From Flavobacteriaceae bacterium (lineage in GTDB: Bacteria > Bacteroidota > Bacteroidia > Flavobacteriales > Flavobacteriaceae): 14,195 bases of DNA. Shown here piece after piece: positions 8,701-14,195 of the stretch. The notes under the pieces are model-generated. The model was given only the letters and a program-made list of their open reading frames with translations, was not told the origin of the DNA and did not search any database. The DNA is taken from NCBI GenBank assembly GCA_029238555.1, contig JAQWFV010000066.1, forward strand, positions 1 to 14,195, given 5' to 3'. The position numbers and the translations under genes are program-made. The first letter of the stretch is position 1. Each line of letters starts with the position of its first letter.

Positions 8701-11700
8701 TTGGCATGGTACACCATTGATCCCATTTTTTACACCTTTCAGCGTCCTTCAGGGGTCAATAATAATGACATTTCTACCCAAGCCAGTAGGCGTATTTTTA
8801 TTGATGAGGTCTTTCCTCAGACAGACATTGCCCAGGGACAAACCACCGTAAATCCTACCCTGGATTTGGCTTATTACCCCCAAGATAAAGGCCCATATAA
8901 CAATAATGGAAATTTCAATGCCCTTTCTGAAAATCAAAAATGGGGTGGAATTATGAGGCCACTGAGCACCACAAATTTTGAACAAGCCAATATAGAATTC
9001 GTTCAATTCTGGGTCATGGATCCATATCTAGACGGAATAGGGAGTGACGGTGGAGAACTGGTGTTGAATATTGGAAATATTTCAGAAGACATTTTAAAAG
9101 ATGGACGCAAGCAATACGAAAACGGATTGCCTTTAGAAGGGCAAGAACCTCTTGTAGCGCAGTCTTCCTGGGGTAAAGTTCCAGCGACCCAGTCTTTGGT
9201 TTATGCTTTTGACGCTAATGCACAACACCGAACCCAACAAGATATTGGTCTGGACGGACTGAATGACCAGGACGAGAGAGCGGTATATACAAACAATTCT
9301 GGAGAGGATCCTGCTGGAGATAATTTCAGGTATTATTTAGACAGACAGGGAAGCATACCGGAACGATATCTGGATTTTAATAACCCACAGGGCAACGCCC
9401 CTGTAGCTGTAACCAATACCAAAAGAGGGTCCACGACGCTTCCAGATGTAGAAGATATTGATCGGGATTTAACCATGAATACCGTGAACAGTTATTACGA
9501 GTATAGGATTGAAATTAAACCTGGTACAGATATAAACGACCCCTTTGTTACAGATATTAAGGAAGGCTTGAGCCCTAAGCTTCCCAATGGAGAACAGTTG
9601 CCAACAAGATGGATCCAATACAAGGTGCCCCTCAGTAACTTTACCAATGCGGTAGGTGGGATTGCAGATTTTAGGTCTATGAGTTTTATTCGCATGTATT
9701 TAACCAATTTTTCCGATCCAGTATTATTGCGATTCGCCAGTTTGGATTTGGTGAGGGGAGATTGGCGGGTGTATCAGGGAGCGCTCCAAACAGACCCTTT
9801 AAATACCCCCTTAGAGATAGGCACCCAATTAGAGGTGAATACGGTTAATGTGGAGGAAAATAGTACTAGAGTTCCTATTGCATATGCCTTACCTCCTGGG
9901 GTACTCAGAGAGCAGCTCAATAACAACAACACCATCATACGGCAAAACGAACAATCCTTGTCATTGGTGGTAAAACAATTGGCTCCCCAAGACGCAAGAG
10001 GGGTGTTTAAAAATACCCAATTTGACCTTCGTCAATACAAAAGATTGAAAATGTTTATGCATGCGGAGCAGATTGTTGAAACAGATTTCTCTATTGCTGA
10101 GCAGCCAATGGTTGGTTTTTTAAGGATGGGAACTGATTTTTCAGAAAATTTCTATCAGATAGAATTGCCTTTGAATTTTACCCCACATGGAGCCAATAGT
10201 CCTGAAGAAGTATGGCCTTCTGCCAACGAATTAGACATTCCAGTAGCTGTTTTGGCACAAATTAAATCTTTGGGTATAGCCAATCAAAGTTTAAACCAAC
10301 TCACTTACTACGATTATTTGGGCGGTAGCTTAACTGCTGTAGACGCTTTGGCACCCAGAACAGCGGGAGTGATGAGAATAGGTATTAAAGGAAACCCTTC
10401 GCTTGGTAATCTCAGAGGTATTATGGTGGGGGTTAAAAACGTCTCTAATAAAGCCCAGCGTGCAGAGGTTTGGTTCAATGAATTGCGTCTCGCTGGTTTA
10501 GATAATCAAGGGGGCTGGGCAGCTATTGCCGCTTTAGACGCCAATATAGCAGACCTTGTTTCTATTTCAGCCAATGGTGCTACGAGTAGTAGTGGTTTTG
10601 GGGCCTTGGATCAAATGCCCAACGAGCGCGCTAGGGAAGACGCCTTGTCTTATGACTTGGTTACTCAAATTAATGTGGGTAAATTATTGCCGGAGGATTG
10701 GGGAGTGCAATTGCCCTTGAATTACGGTATTTCTGAAGTGAAGAGCCGTCCAGAGTTTGACCCTGTTTATGAAGATTTAAAGTTAGGGGACCGCATTGCG
10801 GCATCGGCCAGCGGCCCAATAGCCAAAGTAATTGAACAGCAGGCAGAGACCTATACCAAGCGAACGAGCCTTAGTATGTTAGGGGTGAGGAAAAATAGTG
10901 TCGCGCAGGAAAATTCCCCCAAACGTTTCTATAGTTTGGATAATTTCACCTTAAATTATGCCTACAACCACACGGAGCACAGGGATTTTGAAATACAAAA
11001 ACTAGAAGACCAGCAGCTTAAAACAGGCTTTGTTTACGGCCATAATTTTAAGCCTTTGATATTGGCGCCGCTCGCTAAAAAAGACTCCATTCTCACCAGT
11101 AGGTATTGGAAGTGGTTAAAGGACATAAACTTGAATCTTTTGCCCAACAGTTTTTCGGTGAACGCAACGATTGACCGCTCTTTTAGTCAGCAGCAATTCA
11201 GAGAGGTCCGAACCGGCGGAGAGGATCTTTTGGCTTTGCCTTTCTTACAACAACGCAATTATCTATTCAATTGGCAGTATGCCATTAATCAAAATGTGAC
11301 CAAATCTCTGCGGCTTAATTTAACAGCGGCCTCTAACAATATTGTCCGTAATTATTTTAATGAATTGGACAATGAGCAAAGCGTTATTAATGAAGATCAC
11401 GCCATATGGGATGGCTTTTTTGACTACGGAGAGTCCAATAGATTTGTCCAGGAATTACAATTAAATTACGAGTTGCCGTTCGCTAAGTTTCCTTTTTTAA
11501 ACTTTATCAACGCCCAGTATTCTTACACGGCCAATTTTGAGTGGCAGCGCGGTGGAGAGGCTTTGAGACAAGTGGCGGGTGAGGAAATGAATACGGTTCA
11601 AAATGCCAATACTCACAATCTAACTGCAGGCTTAGGCATGCAACGCTTATATCAGTTTTTGGGATTAAACGGGCGAAAAAAGGTGTCTAATACCAATCGA

Positions 11701-13098
11701 TCTCAGAATCCTTTTGACACCAATACAACTTCTAGGCCTCCGGCCGATGCCTCAAATTTCCTCCTCAATCTGGCCACTATGGTCAAAAGAGTGACCTTTA
11801 ATTATTCTGAAAACAACGGTAAGTTTTTACCTGGTTTTACCCAGCGAATAGGTTTCTTGGGCACGAATAGGCCTAGTATGGGTTTTGTTTTTGGCAGCCA
11901 ATCAGACGTGCGCTTTAATGCTGCGAGGAGGGGGTGGCTCACTACTTTTGAAAATTTCAATGAACCGTTTTTAAGTACCCATAACAGTCAAATAAAATTT
12001 AATGCTACCGCCCAACCTATTCCAGATCTGACCATTGATCTTTTTGCAGACAAGCAGTACACGAGTAACTTAAGAGAAACCTTTAGGATTGATCAATCAG
12101 ACGCGATTACGTTTAATTATGAGTCATTGCTGGGAAATACCCAGGGTAATTTTAGCATGTCTACCCTAATGATAAAGACCTTCTTTTCTTCTGGGACGCA
12201 AGAATTTTCTGAGAACTTTGAATCATTTAAGGCCAATAGATTGCCTATTGCCAATAGGCTTTCTGCTGCGCGTCCAGAATTGCCAGCAGATTTAGATGCC
12301 AATGGTTTCCCACAATCTTATGGTAAAACCAGTCAACAGGTGTTATTGGCCTCATTTATTGCGGCTTATACAGGGGTGTCTCCAGAGAAAGTGGGTCTTT
12401 CTGCTTTTGACAAAACCCCTATTCCCAATTGGAATATGAAATATACGGGACTCATGCGTTTGGATTGGTTCAAAGACCATTTTACCAGATTTACTATTAG
12501 CCATGGGTACAGGGCGGCCTATAGTGTAAACTCCTATGCGACCAATTTAGAAAAAGAGAACAGCAGGTTTAATCCAGAAACCTCAGATGTAAGGCCTGAT
12601 TATATTTTTAATAACTTGGTGCTGAATGACGAATTTAATCCGTTAGTGCGTATTGATTTTGAGAGTAAAAACAATTTAAGTATGCTCTTTGAAATGAAAA
12701 TGGATCGGGCACTTTCCATGAGTTTTGACAATAATCTACTCACAGAAATTCAAGGAAAAGAATTTACTTTAGGTCTGGGATACAGAATTAAAGATGTACA
12801 GTTTGTGACCAATATTGGAGGATCTAAACAGCGCTTAAAGAGCGATTTAAATATTAAAGCAGATTTGAGTCTTAGAGACAATTATACCCTGATTCGCAAC
12901 CTGGAATTAGACAATACTCAGGTGAGTGCCGGTCAGTATTTCTTATCTGCCAAGCTCAGGGCAGAATACGCCTTGAGTCAGAATTTAAATGCCCTTTTCT
13001 TTTACGACTTCACCTTCTCAAAATACGCAGTTTCTACCGCTTTTCCTCAGAGTCTTATCAATACAGGGATTAGTTTGAGATACAATTTTGGAAATTGA
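5761..13098 (+). CDS. sprA: SprA, type IX secretion outer-membrane translocon / gliding protein
   Basis: SprA is the giant single-chain outer-membrane beta-barrel (36 strands in the Flavobacterium johnsoniae structure) through which type IX secretion cargo leaves the cell; it is also needed for gliding. The 2445 codons match the family size (about 2400). The start is TTG, 5 nt after the ruvA stop; no ATG or GTG lies nearby in frame, and this start gives a good signal peptide: basic KK and K residues, a Phe/Leu core from about 15 to 27, and a likely cut after LFA33. Two SprA N-type regions are recognisable, one near 170-230 (LSLMGKIGERLSVNASYDTQ) and one near 820-870 (RRFTGVNVIHQFSDN). The very conserved YLDDFEGAQS lies near 925-935. 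D1161-E1172 ([12 protein letters not shown]) resembles a calcium loop. The C-terminus alternates aromatic and polar residues and ends LRYNFGN, as expected of a final barrel strand. The mature protein contains no cysteine. Confidence 0.96.
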   Translation: MKTYFLKKNLKQIKPIFFGLFCLLFFQSNGLFAQKKSLPFTPIDTLAVQDSTLFKSKGNLQLPLPASLKSKYEYNEQLQVYELVGGLAGYQFNLPLVLSPKAYWAMVEKENIQAYFKEKIAAMSGDQNAADLSVRNLLPSFSLQNDLLKTIFGGDEISFDAQGSVGVDMGILWQKNDNPALSPRNRSNLSFDFEQQISLSLMGKIGERLSVNASYDTQATFDFQNLIKIAYVPPTVKDVVGVAPNELLDNAKNTLGQTKVGGLAQSIQNQGLLEDPSAVNALNAAKDQFFNPNADNILRNIEVGNVNMPLNSSLITGAQSLFGVKTQLQFGRTQITAVLSEQRSQNSSVMARGGGTLTDFSLTALDYEEDKHFFLSHFFRDQYDQALAEYPFVNSQVQITRIEVWVTNRSQQTQNIRNVVALQDLGEAAIEKTRMGRLGVPASGFINTTESSLLPSNEKNALNPEKMSRGGFLNDNIREIATVEAGFDIPGYKANQGFDYAILENARKLDEQRDFTFHPSLGYISLNQQLSSDEVLGVAYQYTYLGKVYQVGEFANGGVSASNNATTNEPIINNTLVVKLLKSNITQVKDPIWDLMMKNIYPVGAYSLSQEDFRFNIIYADPSPRNYITPVENAPNWPQSPKPLNERILLEVFNLDRLNAYQDIQEGGDGFFDFLPGKTVNTENGHIIFTTVEPFGNHLFKVLGGGDYDALGEEDFTAHQKKYVFRSLYKGTKAAALQEPEKNKFILKGQFKSEGFNGIPIGALNVPRGSVRVTAGGRLLQEGLDYTVNYTAGSVQLLDPSLQASNVPIEISVEDNAVFGQQNRRFTGVNVIHQFSDNFTLGGTLLNLNERPLTQKSNYGTEAVNNTIFGFNTNLTTSLPFLTRWANYLPHVKTDVPSMLSLRGEVAFLAPGAPRNADFRGETTTYLDDFEGAQSLIDIRSALGWSLASTPLEFAPDGANLYGASPEDTQNLRNGYGRSKLAWYTIDPIFYTFQRPSGVNNNDISTQASRRIFIDEVFPQTDIAQGQTTVNPTLDLAYYPQDKGPYNNNGNFNALSENQKWGGIMRPLSTTNFEQANIEFVQFWVMDPYLDGIGSDGGELVLNIGNISEDILKDGRKQYENGLPLEGQEPLVAQSSWGKVPATQSLVYAFDANAQHRTQQDIGLDGLNDQDERAVYTNNSGEDPAGDNFRYYLDRQGSIPERYLDFNNPQGNAPVAVTNTKRGSTTLPDVEDIDRDLTMNTVNSYYEYRIEIKPGTDINDPFVTDIKEGLSPKLPNGEQLPTRWIQYKVPLSNFTNAVGGIADFRSMSFIRMYLTNFSDPVLLRFASLDLVRGDWRVYQGALQTDPLNTPLEIGTQLEVNTVNVEENSTRVPIAYALPPGVLREQLNNNNTIIRQNEQSLSLVVKQLAPQDARGVFKNTQFDLRQYKRLKMFMHAEQIVETDFSIAEQPMVGFLRMGTDFSENFYQIELPLNFTPHGANSPEEVWPSANELDIPVAVLAQIKSLGIANQSLNQLTYYDYLGGSLTAVDALAPRTAGVMRIGIKGNPSLGNLRGIMVGVKNVSNKAQRAEVWFNELRLAGLDNQGGWAAIAALDANIADLVSISANGATSSSGFGALDQMPNERAREDALSYDLVTQINVGKLLPEDWGVQLPLNYGISEVKSRPEFDPVYEDLKLGDRIAASASGPIAKVIEQQAETYTKRTSLSMLGVRKNSVAQENSPKRFYSLDNFTLNYAYNHTEHRDFEIQKLEDQQLKTGFVYGHNFKPLILAPLAKKDSILTSRYWKWLKDINLNLLPNSFSVNATIDRSFSQQQFREVRTGGEDLLALPFLQQRNYLFNWQYAINQNVTKSLRLNLTAASNNIVRNYFNELDNEQSVINEDHAIWDGFFDYGESNRFVQELQLNYELPFAKFPFLNFINAQYSYTANFEWQRGGEALRQVAGEEMNTVQNANTHNLTAGLGMQRLYQFLGLNGRKKVSNTNRSQNPFDTNTTSRPPADASNFLLNLATMVKRVTFNYSENNGKFLPGFTQRIGFLGTNRPSMGFVFGSQSDVRFNAARRGWLTTFENFNEPFLSTHNSQIKFNATAQPIPDLTIDLFADKQYTSNLRETFRIDQSDAITFNYESLLGNTQGNFSMSTLMIKTFFSSGTQEFSENFESFKANRLPIANRLSAARPELPADLDANGFPQSYGKTSQQVLLASFIAAYTGVSPEKVGLSAFDKTPIPNWNMKYTGLMRLDWFKDHFTRFTISHGYRAAYSVNSYATNLEKENSRFNPETSDVRPDYIFNNLVLNDEFNPLVRIDFESKNNLSMLFEMKMDRALSMSFDNNLLTEIQGKEFTLGLGYRIKDVQFVTNIGGSKQRLKSDLNIKADLSLRDNYTLIRNLELDNTQVSAGQYFLSAKLRAEYALSQNLNALFFYDFTFSKYAVSTAFPQSLINTGISLRYNFGN
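5801..5819 (+). other. Hairpin with following T-rich run in the sprA signal-peptide codons
   Basis: AGCCCA (5801-5806) and TGGGCT (5814-5819) form a perfect 6-bp stem around a loop of seven T. The next 19 bases (5820-5838) are nearly all T. The shape resembles an intrinsic terminator or attenuator 40 nt inside the gene. It may be only a by-product of TTT-coded Phe in the hydrophobic signal peptide. Confidence 0.3.
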
Positions 13099-13118
13099 TA
13101 AAAACTTCTTTTAGGGTC

Positions 13119-13149
13119 TTGTATGGCGCTCTAAATTGGGTTACATTTG
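13119..13149 (+). promoter_or_regulatory. Promoter of gcvH
   Basis: TTG at 13119-13121 and TACATTTG at 13142-13149 are separated by 20 nt, a full match to the Bacteroidota TTG / TAnnTTTG promoter. Transcription would start near 13155, 17 nt before the gcvH ATG. This rules against an in-frame upstream TTG at 13136, which would lie before the transcript start. Confidence 0.75.
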
Positions 13150-13171
13150 CGAAATAACTAATCGTTTTAAG

Positions 13172-13552
13172 ATGAATATACCAGCAGAATTAAAGTATAC
13201 TAAAGACCACGAGTGGGTTAAAATAGACGGAGATATAGCGACCGTTGGAATCACAGATTTTGCCCAGTCAGAATTGGGAGACATTGTATATGTTGAGGTA
13301 GACACTTTAGATGAAAGTCTGGAGAAGGATGCTGTTTTTGGTACGGTAGAAGCTGTTAAAACAGTGTCTGATTTATTTCTTCCGCTTTCTGGTGAGGTTA
13401 TTGAATTCAATGAAGGATTAGAAGATACTCCGGAAGATGTAAATACAAATCCTTACGAAGCTGGATGGATGATTAAATTAAAAATTTCAGATGCTTCTGA
13501 AATTGACAGTTTGCTTTCAGACGCAGATTACAAAGCTTTGATAGGTGCCTAA
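13172..13552 (+). CDS. gcvH: Glycine cleavage system H protein
   Basis: Small lipoyl carrier protein that shuttles the aminomethyl group between the P, T and L proteins of the glycine cleavage complex in the cytoplasm. The 126 residues are the normal family length. The lipoyl-accepting lysine is K63 within GTVEAVKTVSD; flanking family motifs include KYTKDHEWV (8-16), GITDFAQSELGDIV (26-39) and NPYEAGWM (93-100). I chose the ATG at 13172 because it gives the usual N-terminus (MNIPAELKYTKDHEW) and lies just downstream of a strong promoter. The gene overlaps the start of the following VanZ-like gene by 8 nt. No gcvT or gcvP is present; scattered gcv genes are common in this group. A role in lipoate relay to other complexes is possible but cannot be judged here. 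Confidence 0.97.
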   Translation: MNIPAELKYTKDHEWVKIDGDIATVGITDFAQSELGDIVYVEVDTLDESLEKDAVFGTVEAVKTVSDLFLPLSGEVIEFNEGLEDTPEDVNTNPYEAGWMIKLKISDASEIDSLLSDADYKALIGA

Positions 13553-13934
13553 AAGAACCTTGCTATGGCTGGGGTATTTTTGTTTTTTAGGCCTTTTGAC
13601 TTATCTGAGTCTTACGCCAATAGCAGCAACATCTTTACCCTCTATTCCATACCTTGACAAGCTTGCGCATATAGGTTTTTACGCATTCTTGCAAGGGCTG
13701 TTTTTCTTGGCTTTGTTTTTTGAGAAAAAAGGTAGCTTTCACAAGATTGTTTGGGGTAGTGCTCTTTTTCATGTTTTTTATGGCATGATAATTGAAGTTA
13801 TTCAAGCGAGCTTAGTCCCCGGAAGATATGGAGAATGGCAGGACGGATTGGCCAATGCCTTAGGTGTTTTGATTGCTGTGCTGCTCTCATTTGAGCTCAT
13901 GAAGCGCCTCAATCAAGAAAATCAAATAAATTAG
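13545..13934 (+). CDS. VanZ-like family integral membrane protein
   Basis: A 129-residue inner-membrane protein with about four hydrophobic segments (roughly 5-22, 41-58, 67-90 and 101-120) and the VanZ-like pattern: LDKLAHIGFYAFL (38-50), E84 and Q87 in the third segment, then PGRYGEWQD (92-100) and N104/G107 in DGLANALG. The family is named for VanZ of enterococcal teicoplanin resistance, but members like this are widespread in Bacteroidota with unknown function, and no resistance role is implied. Its GTG start at 13545 lies inside the gcvH stop region (8-nt overlap), suggesting translational coupling; a TTG at 13560 is the only other nearby start and would fit less well. It is probably co-transcribed with gcvH from the promoter at 13119. 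Confidence 0.85.
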   Translation: MPKRTLLWLGYFCFLGLLTYLSLTPIAATSLPSIPYLDKLAHIGFYAFLQGLFFLALFFEKKGSFHKIVWGSALFHVFYGMIIEVIQASLVPGRYGEWQDGLANALGVLIAVLLSFELMKRLNQENQIN

Positions 13935-13966
13935 TTGTTATTTTTATAAATAAAGTTTTAAATTAG
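13935..13966 (+). promoter_or_regulatory. Probable promoter of the TonB-family gene
   Basis: TTG at 13935-13937 is followed after 21 nt by TAAATTAG at 13959-13966, a 7 of 8 match to TAnnTTTG, 20 nt before the ATG at 13987. This resembles the spacing of the maeB and gcvH promoters in this window. The imperfect -7 element and the A+T-rich background lower confidence. Confidence 0.4.
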
Positions 13967-13986
13967 CGATCACTAAACCGAATAAT

Positions 13987-14195
13987 ATGGAACCAAAAAA
14001 GAATCCCAAAGCAGATTTAACCAAAAACATTGGCTTGTACTTTGTGATAGGACTGTGTTTAACAATGTTTATTACTTGGCGTGCTTTGGAATGGAAAACG
14101 TACGATGAAGACAATAGCTTTGACTTCACATTAAATGTAGAAGATCAGTTAGATGAGGAGGTTCCAATGACGGAACAAATAAAAACACCACCACC
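13987..14195 (+). CDS. TonB-family energy transducer (3' end beyond window)
   Basis: The 69 visible complete codons start MEPKKNPKADLTKN, the characteristic N-terminus of Bacteroidota energy transducers. A single membrane anchor follows (about residues 15-32, IGLYFVIGLCLTMFITW), then the motif LEWKTYDED and an acidic stretch (VEDQLDEEVPMTEQ). The reading then enters a proline run (KTPPP) that begins the periplasm-spanning linker. The C-terminal TonB domain that would contact TonB-dependent receptors lies outside the window. Such proteins couple the ExbB/ExbD proton motor to outer-membrane uptake. It does not overlap the VanZ-like gene (52-nt gap) and seems to have its own promoter. Confidence 0.88.
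   Translation, partial: MEPKKNPKADLTKNIGLYFVIGLCLTMFITWRALEWKTYDEDNSFDFTLNVEDQLDEEVPMTEQIKTPP

Noticed and set aside
12243..12259. 17-nt perfect palindrome (8-bp arms, 1-nt centre) inside sprA
   Set aside because: It is deep in coding sequence for a locally repetitive NRLPIANRLS stretch; it probably arises from repeated codons and not from an operator.
13110..13135. Hairpin TTTAGGG/CTCTAAA between sprA and gcvH
   Set aside because: A 7-bp stem with a G-U pair, a 12-nt loop and no T tract; it overlaps the gcvH promoter spacer and is too weak to call a terminator.
1..14195. Mobile elements, CRISPR, tRNA/rRNA, phage or defence genes
   Set aside because: I searched both strands by eye and found no array of repeats, transposase motifs or RNA gene; nearly all the sequence is accounted for by conserved housekeeping and envelope genes.

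Overview
The window looks like a chromosomal segment of a flavobacterium (phylum Bacteroidota, class Flavobacteriia). The grounds are an A+T-rich sequence, Bacteroidota-type promoter elements (TTG about 20 nt upstream of TAnnTTTG), a full-length SprA (the outer-membrane translocon of the type IX secretion system and a gliding protein) and a TonB-family transducer with the N-terminus typical of the phylum. All recognisable genes lie on the + strand. I see no mobile element, tRNA, rRNA or CRISPR array, and nothing that looks horizontally acquired.

Layout: (1) Bases 1-906 hold the 3' part of queG (epoxyqueuosine reductase, tRNA modification). (2) After a short gap with a good promoter, 1043-2758 encodes an SGLT-type sodium/solute symporter, closed by a strong intrinsic terminator (2781-2817). 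(3) A new promoter (TACCTTTG) leads into a tightly packed run: maeB (malic enzyme with a phosphotransacetylase-like tail), 3 nt, ruvA (Holliday-junction protein), 5 nt, sprA (2445 codons). I see no convincing promoter between them, so sprA probably depends largely on the maeB promoter or on one hidden inside maeB/ruvA. (4) A textbook promoter (13119-13149) drives gcvH (glycine cleavage H protein), whose stop overlaps the GTG start of a small VanZ-like membrane protein. (5) A further probable promoter precedes the 5' end of a TonB-family energy transducer cut off by the window end.

Functionally this is a core-genome neighbourhood: central carbon metabolism (maeB, gcvH), DNA repair (ruvA) and envelope biogenesis/energisation (sprA, VanZ-like, tonB-like). 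The outstanding gene is sprA. It fills about half the window, starts with TTG, and its mature product has no cysteine at all. Its signal-peptide codons contain two T8 tracts and a small hairpin. None of this is a clearly new system; the findings below are mostly regulatory or structural details worth checking.
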